Assembly: GCA_038849025.1 (NCBI GenBank)
Contig: JAWCNE010000036.1
Coordinates: 1-14,965, forward strand
Source of the DNA: WUQU01 sp038849025
GTDB taxonomy: Archaea > Thermoproteota > Bathyarchaeia > Bathyarchaeales > Bathycorpusculaceae
Direction: 5' to 3'
DNA: 14,965 nt
Part shown: positions 7,071 to 14,180 of the stretch, piece after piece
Layout of the letters: every line of letters starts with the position of its first letter
Numbering within the stretch: the first letter of the stretch is position 1
Made by a program: the position numbers and the translations under genes
Notes under the pieces: model-generated
Database searches by the model: none
What the model was told of the DNA's origin: nothing
The model's input: the letters and a program-made list of their open reading frames with translations, nothing else

Positions 7071-8084
7071 TTATGCCCTTCTTAGAGCTAACCATAAATG
7101 GTCGCATTTAGGACGGGGAAGCCTTGCTTCGCTACCATTTCTGCGAATTAAAACATATTTTCCTGAAATATCAAGAAACTCACCGATCACCGAAACATCA
7201 ATTTTTTGTTCCCTAAGGTTTTCAACAATCTTGTCTACAGAGTTAGGATTTGCCGCTATGAGCATTGCCCCTGAACTAATGAGCTGTAAGGGGTCTATCT
7301 TGAAAAACTTACAGATTTCACGGGTTTCCTCTGCCACTGGAATTTTCTCTTCAAAAACTTTAACGCCGAGATTTGAGGCATCTGCCATTTCATGGATTCC
7401 TCCGAAAACTCCTCCTTCAGTAGGGTCATGCATGGCGTGGATTCCGCCAGTTCTAAAGGCTAAAACGCCTTCGGGCACAACGCTTATTTTCTCAAAAAAC
7501 CTCTGCGCCGACTTCAACAACCTTTCGCTAACGCCCCTACTGAGCAGTAAACCGTAACGCTCAGTGGCAAGTATCGCGGTGCCTTCAACCCCCGCACTTT
7601 TTGTTAACAGAAGCTTATCTCCAGGTTTTGCTCCACCTGCAGTGACATAATTTCCTTTATCAGTTATTCCCAACGCGCAGCCGATGACAATGGGGTTAGC
7701 GAGTTCAGGGGTTACCTCGCAGTGTCCTCCAATAATCGCTATTTCCAAATTTTTTGCAGCAGCGTCCATCTGAGAACATATAGCTTCAATAATTTTTCGG
7801 TCGGCGTTCTTAGGAAGTAAAATGCATGATGAAAAGAGTGCGGGTTTAACGCCGAAGGTTGCGATGTCGTTGGCGTTTACGTTTACTGCAAGCCATCCTA
7901 TGCGCTCAACTGCCCCGGTAATCGGATCCATGGAGGTGATCAAGGACTTGCCGTTTAGGTCTATTACTGCACCGTCAAAACCAGCTGAAGGCCCCAGAAC
8001 CACTTCTCTGCGTTTCGCGCCCAAATTTTTGAAGACAACTTCTTTTAGAATCTCAACTGGAACTTTTCCAAAAGGAAGACTCAA
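7071..8084 (-). CDS. HypE/PurM-superfamily (AIR synthase-related) ATP-binding protein
   Basis: A member of the AIR synthase superfamily (PurM, SelD, ThiL, HypE), which phosphorylates or dehydrates small substrates with ATP. The 337 residues show FDGAVIDL (36-43), the metal-binding region TSMDPITG (50-57), NVNANDIATFGVKP (68-81), GGHCEVTPE (119-127), HDPTEGGVFGG (218-228) and SSGAMLIA, so both AIRS domains are complete. It most resembles archaeal HypE-like paralogs. HypE ends in a Cys that is carbamoylated and dehydrated to the cyano ligand. Here the last Cys is C327, with ten residues after it, so a HypE role is doubtful. No other hyp genes are nearby. The start is TTG, with AGGTGA 7 nt upstream and an in-frame stop further up. 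The gene follows the ECF S component after 29 bp, so co-transcription is likely and a vitamin-related substrate is possible. Confidence 0.85.
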   Translation of the reverse strand: MSLPFGKVPVEILKEVVFKNLGAKRREVVLGPSAGFDGAVIDLNGKSLITSMDPITGAVERIGWLAVNVNANDIATFGVKPALFSSCILLPKNADRKIIEAICSQMDAAAKNLEIAIIGGHCEVTPELANPIVIGCALGITDKGNYVTAGGAKPGDKLLLTKSAGVEGTAILATERYGLLLSRGVSERLLKSAQRFFEKISVVPEGVLAFRTGGIHAMHDPTEGGVFGGIHEMADASNLGVKVFEEKIPVAEETREICKFFKIDPLQLISSGAMLIAANPNSVDKIVENLREQKIDVSVIGEFLDISGKYVLIRRNGSEARLPRPKCDHLWLALRRA

Positions 8085-8113
8085 TCTTATATCACCTTGC
8101 TAAACGTACTACA

Positions 8114-8854
8114 CTACTTTTCTTTAAGATATGGGAATGCGCGCCACACCACTTTCGCTATGGGTAATGCCACGACGGTTCCTATTATCATTTGTCCAAG
8201 GTTTATTGGGATTTCAGCTACTGCTACTGCTTCGATTTTAAATAGGGGATAAATCAGAAGCCATTCGTATAGGAAATATCCTGAAACCATGCAGAAACCG
8301 CCAATGATTACGGAGAAAATTATCCAACCAAAATGTGGATCTAAGACATAGCCTGTTACGGCTATGGAAAGAGCTGTCGCAGCACCCGCAAATATCCAAA
8401 ACTCTGCTGGGATATAAAAGTTGAATGTCCCCCATCCTAATGTGAGCGCTACATCTCCACTGTAGTAAACCGCACCAATGTAGCCTAATAGGGATCCAGC
8501 TACAATGCCTAAAATTAATGTTAAAAGCTTCCACTTAAGTTTTGAACTAAGTTTTGGGTTTCTTTTCTTAAGCATCCCAACCATGGCGCCTTCACAAGCT
8601 TTGACAATTAGAGTGGCTGGAGCATAATAAGGGAAACCTAATAAAAGATCAGCTAGCATAGAGCCAACTCCTCCAGCAAAAGCTCCTACAACAGGTCCGA
8701 AAAGAAGGGCTGATAGATAAACCATGGACTCGCCTATATTGAAGAATCCTTGTGTAGCGGGGACATTAATTGAAAATATCATGGTTACTACGCAGACAAG
8801 TGCTGTGAATACTGCTGTGGCTGCTAGATCAAACGGGGATATTTTGACCCTCAT
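8114..8854 (-). CDS. ECF transporter S component (substrate-binding membrane subunit)
   Basis: The substrate-specific integral membrane subunit of an energy-coupling-factor vitamin importer. The 246 residues have about six membrane helices. The signature block at 37-95 (FNIGES, LLFGPVVGAFAGGVGS, LADLLLG, APATLIVKACEG) fits the riboflavin/hydroxymethylpyrimidine-type S-component family as I know it (PF07155-like). The C-terminus has PINLGQMIIGTVVALP. The vitamin cannot be told from sequence alone. No EcfA ATPase or EcfT gene is in the window, so it would be a solitary S component sharing a module encoded elsewhere. The short leader has no clear Shine-Dalgarno site, so the message may be leaderless. 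A perfect palindrome lies 20 bp before the ATG. The HypE-like gene follows in the same direction. Confidence 0.85.
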   Translation of the reverse strand: MRVKISPFDLAATAVFTALVCVVTMIFSINVPATQGFFNIGESMVYLSALLFGPVVGAFAGGVGSMLADLLLGFPYYAPATLIVKACEGAMVGMLKKRNPKLSSKLKWKLLTLILGIVAGSLLGYIGAVYYSGDVALTLGWGTFNFYIPAEFWIFAGAATALSIAVTGYVLDPHFGWIIFSVIIGGFCMVSGYFLYEWLLIYPLFKIEAVAVAEIPINLGQMIIGTVVALPIAKVVWRAFPYLKEK

Positions 8855-8874
8855 GGCTGTCGCCGTAATTACTT

Positions 8875-8896
8875 TAGTATAGTTATAACTATACTA
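8875..8896. promoter_or_regulatory. Perfect 22-bp palindrome over the ecfS promoter, candidate operator
   Basis: The half-site TAGTATAGTTA is followed directly by its exact reverse complement TAACTATACTA, giving 22 bp with no mismatch and no spacer. It lies 20 bp before the ATG of the ECF S gene and 13 bp after the stop of the PLP-enzyme/winged-helix fusion. For a leaderless or short-leader transcript this is the position of the TATA box, so a bound dimer would block TBP. It is AT-rich but far longer than the small palindromes expected by chance. As an RNA it would form a hairpin without a loop, so a DNA-binding role is more likely than a terminator. Confidence 0.6.
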
Positions 8897-8909
8897 TATC
8901 AATTTTTCG

Positions 8910-10310
8910 CTAAATCAACAGTTTTAGATTATCAATAGCCTCTAAAACCTTTTTACCCCGCTCAGTTATCCTAAAAAATTTCTTTCCATCCCTCTTATAA
9001 TCTGCGGTTAGTCCTTTTTCTGATAGTTCGTTTAGATGCTGGTATATAGCTGCTCTAGTCATGGTTTTTCCAAGTTGTTTCCACAAGTCATAGCCATACG
9101 TGTCCTTTTCGCTTAAAATTCTGAGGATTTTCTCTTTTGTGCTTAGCTCTAGGCCAACAACTGCGGTTTTCTTCTTCTTTGTTAAGGCTTGAAAAATGTC
9201 TGTGGCTTTAAGTCCGCTTCCAGTAATCAAACATATAGCTTTGTCTGTTTCGTTAATTATCCTTTGGTTTGCCAGTCTTTTTAGAGCTGCGTAGGTTGCG
9301 GCGCTTGCAGGTTCAGCAAAAATCCCTTCAAGCTTAGCCAATTCTTGTTCTGCTAAAAAGATTTCTTCGTCTGAAACAGACATGGCCAAACCCTTTGACT
9401 CTTTAACCGCTTCAAGGGCAAGCTTTCCATATGAGGGATTTTTAACCATTATAGCAAGCGCGTGTGTTGAAGGTTTCGTCTTGAGAGTGGGTTCCTGCAA
9501 ATTTTGCATGTAGGCGTTAACTATTGGAGAACAGCCTTCAGCTTGGACTCCAATCATCTTTGGAAGAGAATTAATTTTTCCAGTCTTTTCAAGTTCCTTG
9601 AAGCCTTTCCAAATGGCGTAGAGGGTTCCGCCGCTTCCCATGGAAACTATAAACCAGTCTGGAACACCCATTTGCTCATAAACTTCGTAGGCTATAGTTT
9701 TTAGGGCTTCTATGGCTAAAGGATTTAGCTCTGCAGATCCCTGGTACCAGTCTGTTTCTTTGGCTATTTCCTCAGCCTTTTTCAAAGCATCGTCCACAAG
9801 TTCTCCATGTTCTTCAATTATAGCGTCGTAAATGAGCATCTGAGCAAGTTTTCCCATGTCCACGTTTTTTGGAACCACAACGTGACATGCCAGTCCATAC
9901 TTTGCGCAGTACGCGGCTAAAGAAGCTCCGAGATTTCCATTTGTAGCGCAGATTACTGCCTTATACTTTAAGTCTATGGCGTTGGAAACAAGCAGAGCGG
10001 CACACCTATCCCTAAAGGAATTAGTAGGATTACGCGTCTCATCTTTACAGTATACATCGCTTAGTCCAGTAGTTTTAGACAGCCTTCTTGCTTTATGAAG
10101 GGGGGTTCCACCCTCCCCCATAGATGCAATGTTTCTAACTTTAGGCAGGAAATTCTTGTAACGCCAAAAGGAAAAGGATCCGACAAATTTGCTAGTTTTA
10201 AGCTCTTCATAGTCGTACTGGTACTCCACAATGCCTCCGCATTTCTGGCAGTAATGCTGAACATAAGATGTCAGCACTGTTCCGCAGTTGTTGCATTTTA
10301 GAAAAGCCAT
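8910..10310 (-). CDS. Threonine-synthase-like protein lacking the PLP lysine, fused to a winged-helix domain
   Basis: 466 residues. A zinc ribbon (C6, C9, C21, C24) precedes a fold type II PLP-enzyme domain (about 45-375) of the threonine synthase/cysteate synthase group: MGEGGTPL (64-71), DETRNPTNSFRDR (90-102), TNGNLGASLAAY (substrate loop), MGSGGTLYAIW (PLP phosphate loop) and CLITGSGLK. In active enzymes the fifth motif position is SFKDR, whose Lys forms the Schiff base. Here the codon at 10011-10013 is AGG, so residue 100 is Arg. Residues about 388-460 form a PadR-like winged helix (ILRILSEKDTYGYDLWKQLG, AAIYQHLNELSEKGL, KFFRITERGKKVLEAI). GGAG lies 8 nt before the ATG. I infer a ligand-sensing regulator, with PLP or an amino acid still bound non-covalently. 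A weakly active enzyme is the alternative. It probably acts on the palindrome just downstream. Confidence 0.9.
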   Translation of the reverse strand: MAFLKCNNCGTVLTSYVQHYCQKCGGIVEYQYDYEELKTSKFVGSFSFWRYKNFLPKVRNIASMGEGGTPLHKARRLSKTTGLSDVYCKDETRNPTNSFRDRCAALLVSNAIDLKYKAVICATNGNLGASLAAYCAKYGLACHVVVPKNVDMGKLAQMLIYDAIIEEHGELVDDALKKAEEIAKETDWYQGSAELNPLAIEALKTIAYEVYEQMGVPDWFIVSMGSGGTLYAIWKGFKELEKTGKINSLPKMIGVQAEGCSPIVNAYMQNLQEPTLKTKPSTHALAIMVKNPSYGKLALEAVKESKGLAMSVSDEEIFLAEQELAKLEGIFAEPASAATYAALKRLANQRIINETDKAICLITGSGLKATDIFQALTKKKKTAVVGLELSTKEKILRILSEKDTYGYDLWKQLGKTMTRAAIYQHLNELSEKGLTADYKRDGKKFFRITERGKKVLEAIDNLKLLI

Positions 10311-10362
10311 TTCCCAAACTCCATTACTATATGTGCAAGCATTATTCTATCAATTTAATGGT

Positions 10363-11178
10363 TTAAAGGCTGTAATATATGGGTTTCATTTTCCCCAATT
10401 TAGTGTAAGATTCTCTCGGCCTTTTCAGCGCCTTTATTTCAGATTTAATTCTATTCCAAACGATGTGCTTTGAAATGAGTTTTGGCAATGTCTCACCATG
10501 GGAGTGGAATACGCTGAACTTGGGGTCAATAATAACTTTGTACCCTCTTACTTGCATTTCTATTGCCCAGTCGTAGTCTTCTCCCCCGAACTTTTCTGTG
10601 CATGGGATTATACATGGTAGTCTTTCGTCAAAGGGGTATTCCTTCCACAACGATTTTCGTAGGACGCAGTTTATAGTTGAGAAATGGTCGCCTTTGAAAT
10701 ATGCTTTGCTAACTTTGTTAAGCCCACTCCAAGAGTTATATATGATTTTTTCCCAAATAGTTCCATCTTTATGTGGAGAAAAGTAGCCTCCTACCCCTGC
10801 AACTTCTGGACTTTTAAAGTGGCTAACGCCAGTCTCAAGCCAATTATCAGAAGGGGGTAAAGAATGCCCATTTGTAATGCAGATAAACTCGCCGCTTGAC
10901 ACGTAAACTCCCACGTTTGTAGAAAAAGGATGTGAAAACTCAAAATCGGATATAGGAACTAATTTTAAATAAACTTTGCCATTAAAAAATTTCATTTTAG
11001 CCAAGGATAAAAAATTCAACATCTCTCCCAAATTTTTCCTTGAGGAAAAGTTGTCAACAACCACAAGCTCTAAGGGCGGAAGGGTCTGATGAGATAATCT
11101 CCATAAAAGTTCTGGAAAACGGTTTTCTATATCTCTTGTTCGAATAAGAATGGATACATCGCATTTTTTGCGGGACAT
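10363..11178 (-). CDS. GT2-like glycosyltransferase without a DxD motif
   Basis: A soluble, single-domain GT-A fold protein of 271 residues. It opens with VSILIRTRD and has VVVDNFSS for nucleotide contact (first Asp near 42). Where most GT2 enzymes have DxD it reads TNGHSLPPSDNW. This motif class, with S/N-x-H instead of DxD, also occurs in some rhamnosyltransferase-like GT2 proteins. The ED base region GGEDYDWAIEMQVRGYK is intact, followed by HSH near 230. No membrane helix is seen. The reading frame also allows a GTG one codon earlier (11181). The ATG at 11178 is preferred because a TATA-like element lies about 30 bp upstream, which fits a leaderless message. Metal use and substrate are unknown. 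It probably belongs to surface glycan synthesis with the neighbouring GT2 enzymes. Confidence 0.82.
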   Translation of the reverse strand: MSRKKCDVSILIRTRDIENRFPELLWRLSHQTLPPLELVVVDNFSSRKNLGEMLNFLSLAKMKFFNGKVYLKLVPISDFEFSHPFSTNVGVYVSSGEFICITNGHSLPPSDNWLETGVSHFKSPEVAGVGGYFSPHKDGTIWEKIIYNSWSGLNKVSKAYFKGDHFSTINCVLRKSLWKEYPFDERLPCIIPCTEKFGGEDYDWAIEMQVRGYKVIIDPKFSVFHSHGETLPKLISKHIVWNRIKSEIKALKRPRESYTKLGKMKPIYYSL

Positions 11179-11204
11179 CACTGGTTAAAATGACTGAGTG
11201 GCAC

Positions 11205-11215
11205 TTTTAAAATTT
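11205..11215 (-). promoter_or_regulatory. TATA-like element of the DxD-less GT2 gene
   Basis: Minus-strand AAATTTTAAAA is centred about 31 bp upstream of the ATG at 11178. That is the spacing expected for a leaderless or very short-leader archaeal transcript. Confidence 0.4.
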
Positions 11216-11253
11216 GCCTAATTTTAATGGGTTTTAAGAAAAACTTGAAATGG

Positions 11254-11526
11254 CTAGACTTCCAGCTTTGGAAGGATAGCTAAAACCTTCGCCATTCTTT
11301 CAATAATTTTCTGGTTAAGCTCCACTTCATCATCAAAATCTAAAAGCGGAATTTCCGGTGAAACGCTTAGAATCTGCAAGGAAAGCATGTCTTCAAGTAT
11401 AATTCTTGGACCAGCATCTTTTGGTTTTTTCAACTCGATAATGGCTGGCAGAAGCATTACAATAATGAAGGCTAAAACTGCTATAAACAATGGTATAATC
11501 GATGCCAGAGTCGAAGTCGGAACCAT
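11254..11526 (-). CDS. 90-residue membrane-anchored protein, unknown function
   Basis: One N-terminal transmembrane helix (about 8-30, LASIIPLFIAVLAFIIVMLL) is followed by a short acidic region that is probably cytoplasmic, given the KKPK stretch right after the helix. The rest (LEDMLSLQILSVSPEIPLLDFDDEVELNQKIIERMAKVLAILPKLEV is the general composition, with DFDDEVE near 62-68) ends in an amphipathic helix. I recognise no family. It starts 3 bp after the stop of the BcsA-like glycosyltransferase, so the two are almost certainly translated from one message. An accessory role in the synthase complex, similar to small membrane subunits of polysaccharide synthases, is a reasonable guess from position only. 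Confidence 0.7.
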   Translation of the reverse strand: MVPTSTLASIIPLFIAVLAFIIVMLLPAIIELKKPKDAGPRIILEDMLSLQILSVSPEIPLLDFDDEVELNQKIIERMAKVLAILPKLEV

Positions 11527-11529
11527 AAT

Positions 11530-12834
11530 CTATCTTTTCATTATTTTGGCATGGTTCATAATATAACAGTTTCCATTCCCTGTGTGGGGGGTCTTCTCCC
11601 AATGATTATCGACTTTTCCCCGGAGCTTTGATATGATGAGGTCTACGAGGGCCTTTGTGCATATGGGAATATTGTACAGAAAAGTGAAGATTAATAATGG
11701 GATGAGCCACTGTGCTCTAGTTCTGCCATCAATATAGGCCCCAACTGCCACTTCATAGAATGGAGCAAAGTTTCCCACAGAACTGTAAAAGGAAATTGCC
11801 ACCATAGTCCAAAAGGCGGGAACCCACTGAGAAAATTTTAAGAAAAACAGTGGGACCCCGACTATCCATGCGAAGAGAACAAGGACTGGCATAAAATAAA
11901 CATTTAGCAGCAGCACTCCGTCAATTTTTTCCACAAGCCTCAAGTTTTTGCTTTTCAAAACGCTTAGCAAATGTTTGAACGCGCACTGCATATGGCCTTT
12001 AGCCCACCGATATCGCTGTTTCCAGTAAGCTCTCCAGTTTTCAACCGCCTCTTCATAGCATTCTGCATCCATCACATACTTAACCTTAAAACCTGCAAGA
12101 TAAACTCGAAAAGTTAGGTCTGTGTCCTCTGCAAGAATGTTTTCGTCCCATCCTTCGAGGGATTCTAAAAGGCTGCGTCGAAATCCCCCGACGGTTCCGC
12201 CGAACTGAGTTATTAGACCAAGCTTATCTCGGGCTTCTTGATCCACACCGTATCCGCCTATCCTTTCCAATGCTACAAGCCTTGTCACCATGTTTTGCGG
12301 TTCGTTTAGAACCACCACCCGGCCTTGTACCGCTCCAACCTTCGGATTAGCGAATTCTTTTACAAGTTTTTCCACTATGTCTTTCTGCGGGTAGTAGTCT
12401 GTGTCAAAGCAGAGGATTATTTCACCTTTCGCATGCCGCATTCCAGCATTTAAAGCCGATGCCTTTCCCCTTCCACCTTCTTCTTTGTTTCGTTTCACAA
12501 CAGTTATGTATTCATAATTTTTAGAATACTGCTCAGCTATTTTTCCAGTGTCGTCTTCTGAAGCGTCGTCAATTACTATTACTTGTAACTTATCTTTTGG
12601 ATAAGTCAACTCTGTCACTCTGTGAAGAAGCCTTTCAATAACTTGTTCTTCATTGCGCGCTGGTATCAAAATGGAAACTGTAGGCATGTAGGCTTCATTC
12701 TCAACTGTTACTTTAGACTTGCTTTTTTGGAAGGTTTTGAGGACTGTTAAGGTGAAAATATAGTGGCGAATAAGGTATGCACTCATCCAGATTGTTAAAA
12801 ATATGAATAATGCTTCTAAAAATTCAGTAAGCAT
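11530..12834 (-). CDS. Processive GT2 glycosyltransferase (BcsA/hyaluronan-synthase-like)
   Basis: Probably polymerises a sugar chain from nucleotide sugars and passes it through the membrane. The 434 residues have an N-terminal membrane helix (about 7-30). A cytoplasmic GT-A domain carries IDDASEDD (88-95), the DxD site D144-T-D146, GGTVGGFRR (acceptor loop), AED (235-237, catalytic base) and Q273-R-Y-R-W277. The D,D,D,QxxRW set defines processive synthases such as cellulose, chitin and hyaluronan synthase. Three to four membrane helices follow (about 305-405). There is no PilZ domain, so c-di-GMP control is not indicated. Its start overlaps the end of the upstream membrane-protein gene by 11 bp and the 90-residue gene follows after 3 bp, so the three form a translationally coupled unit. 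The polymer is unknown. Confidence 0.92.
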   Translation of the reverse strand: MLTEFLEALFIFLTIWMSAYLIRHYIFTLTVLKTFQKSKSKVTVENEAYMPTVSILIPARNEEQVIERLLHRVTELTYPKDKLQVIVIDDASEDDTGKIAEQYSKNYEYITVVKRNKEEGGRGKASALNAGMRHAKGEIILCFDTDYYPQKDIVEKLVKEFANPKVGAVQGRVVVLNEPQNMVTRLVALERIGGYGVDQEARDKLGLITQFGGTVGGFRRSLLESLEGWDENILAEDTDLTFRVYLAGFKVKYVMDAECYEEAVENWRAYWKQRYRWAKGHMQCAFKHLLSVLKSKNLRLVEKIDGVLLLNVYFMPVLVLFAWIVGVPLFFLKFSQWVPAFWTMVAISFYSSVGNFAPFYEVAVGAYIDGRTRAQWLIPLLIFTFLYNIPICTKALVDLIISKLRGKVDNHWEKTPHTGNGNCYIMNHAKIMKR

Positions 12835-13207
12835 TGGCTATGGTGCCTCCTTTGTTTTTAGAAGGTGAAATATACGTTAAACTTACAGAAAAGAAAGATA
12901 CAATCCAAACTAGGTTTAAAAATGGGCTTAGAATGAAGTATAAAGTGTTAAAGATTCCGCCAAAATGCTCTGCAGCAGAAAGTGCAAATAAATAAAGAAT
13001 GTTGTTCCAAAGGAGACCTATAAGATTACCAGTTAGAAGAAGAACCATTTTCTTTCTCAACGGTCCATTTAACGGGAAAATCGCGGAAACAAATAAGAAA
13101 TTAAAAAGAATCAAGAACTGTAATGAATCGCCCCTAAGGTAGAACAAGTAGTAAAAAATAAGAAAGATTATTGTTCCAGTTGCGAATCCACAAATTAAAT
13201 GCCTCAT
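12824..13207 (-). CDS. Four-helix integral membrane protein of the polysaccharide synthase operon
   Basis: 127 residues with about four hydrophobic helices (about 3-24, 29-46, 54-75 and 87-110) and short loops; the tail SPSKNKGG is polar. I recognise no family. A good ribosome binding site (GGTGGAGATGA region) lies about 8 nt before the ATG. A TATA-like CTATAATATT lies further up, inside the 88-bp gap after the kinase gene, so this is probably the first gene of the synthase operon. The end overlaps the GT2 start by 11 bp, which suggests coupling and a fixed ratio of the two products. A flippase-like or anchoring subunit is possible, from context only. Confidence 0.72.
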   Translation of the reverse strand: MRHLICGFATGTIIFLIFYYLFYLRGDSLQFLILFNFLFVSAIFPLNGPLRKKMVLLLTGNLIGLLWNNILYLFALSAAEHFGGIFNTLYFILSPFLNLVWIVSFFSVSLTYISPSKNKGGTIANAY

Positions 13208-13295
13208 CAGTGTTCATCTCCACCCTCGATTCTTTTTTAGACTGTAAGCTAACTATGAGAGGAATATTATAGGATTTTCTAAATATTTTTAAAAT

Positions 13296-13886
13296 TTATG
13301 TGAAATTTCGTTTCTCAAAAACTACCTTATCTAGGACTATGCTTAAAACTTGGAAAACTTCTTCAGCAGTCAAATTTTCAGTGTCTAATATTAGGTGGAA
13401 CGGGGTGAAGTCTTCGCCTAAACTGAAACCGTAAAGCCTCTTATAAATAGCCTTTGTTTTCTCCTCCTTATGCCTTAAGGCTTCTAAGGCTTCTTGGACG
13501 CTTATTCCATCCCTTTTAGCTACCCTTTCAGCCCTTTTTCTCGGCGAGGCTTCTAGCCACACTTTAAAGCCATGTTTAAGAAGCCAGGGCATAGTCCAGC
13601 TGTCCAAAATGACGTTTCCCTTTTCAGCTATTTCCAAAAGTTTTTGATCCACAGCTTTGTCAAATTTAGGATCTTTCTCCCTATTTTCCAGAAAGGATAA
13701 GCCTTCTTTGCTTTCCCACCATCCCCTTTCCATTGGTTTGTAGCCTCTTTCTATGGCTAAGGCCTTTAACGCTTCTCCACCAGAATAGTATTTGAGGCCG
13801 TATTTTTCAGCTAACTTCTTTGCTTGGGTACTTTTTCCACTTCCAGCCATTCCGCAGAAGCATATAACCAGCGGGGTTCCCTTCAT
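13296..13886 (-). CDS. cmk: Cytidylate-kinase-type P-loop nucleotide kinase
   Basis: Phosphorylates CMP/dCMP with ATP if it follows the archaeal Cmk family. With this start it has 196 residues. The P-loop GMAGSGKST is at 12-20, followed by LAEKYGLKYYSGGEALKALA, a nucleotide-monophosphate-binding region typical of the family. A WTMPWLLKHGFKVWLEAS strand, the LID-like RKRAERVAKRDG and the helix EEKTKAIYKRLYG come later. The frame extends to an ATG at 13907, which overlaps rpl34e by 11 bp. I prefer the Met at 13886 because GAGG lies 8 nt before it and archaeal Cmk proteins begin close to the P-loop. Its place after rpl34e is the conserved archaeal order. The substrate could be another NMP; the position supports CMP. 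Confidence 0.85.
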   Translation of the reverse strand: MKGTPLVICFCGMAGSGKSTQAKKLAEKYGLKYYSGGEALKALAIERGYKPMERGWWESKEGLSFLENREKDPKFDKAVDQKLLEIAEKGNVILDSWTMPWLLKHGFKVWLEASPRKRAERVAKRDGISVQEALEALRHKEEKTKAIYKRLYGFSLGEDFTPFHLILDTENLTAEEVFQVLSIVLDKVVFEKRNFT

Positions 13887-13896
13887 TTGGAAAGCC

Positions 13897-14175
13897 TCAA
13901 GCAACATTTATAGTTCTAGTTGCTTGTTTTAAGGCTGTTTTCAAGCAGTCGTGGCACAGTTGCCCTCCGTAAATTCGCCAAATTCTTTTTCTGGTTCGGT
14001 TCAACTTTCTAATTTCTGATGGGGAGAGCCTTGGAACTCCAGTTAATGGTTTACCGCAACGGCTGCAACTGCTTTTAGCGACGACTTCGAGTTTAAAGTG
14101 AATGCCTGTGCGGCCTCCTGGCAAAGCCTTACAAACGGGTTTTCGGCTTCGAGTACGCAGTTCTGGTCTAGGCAT
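13897..14175 (-). CDS. rpl34e: 50S ribosomal protein L34e
   Basis: A large-subunit ribosomal protein found in Archaea and Eukarya. The 92 residues start with the family signature MPRPELRTRSRKP. A zinc ribbon follows with C37-x-x-C40 and C74-x-x-C77, then a basic helix (LSPSEIRKLNRTRKRIWR). The open frame continues upstream to 14412, but that extension has no similarity to L34e. GGAGTGA lies 5 nt before the ATG at 14175 and decides the start. The gene begins 5 bp after the DUF106 stop and is followed closely by cmk, so these are one operon. Confidence 0.97.
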   Translation of the reverse strand: MPRPELRTRSRKPVCKALPGGRTGIHFKLEVVAKSSCSRCGKPLTGVPRLSPSEIRKLNRTRKRIWRIYGGQLCHDCLKTALKQATRTINVA

Positions 14176-14180
14176 TTTTA

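Noticed and set aside
7001..7111. Plus-strand 36-codon frame starting MKNALYLKNN
   Set aside because: It overlaps the end of the HypE-like gene antisense, has no recognisable domain and no ribosome binding site, and is rich in AT-derived residues.
10328..10340. ACTATA half-site similar to the 22-bp palindrome, upstream of the fusion gene
   Set aside because: Only six bases match, which is common in AT-rich sequence; not enough to claim autoregulation.
13887..13907. Start of cmk at the ATG at 13907
   Set aside because: Possible, but it overlaps rpl34e and has no Shine-Dalgarno site, whereas the Met seven codons later has GAGG at good spacing.
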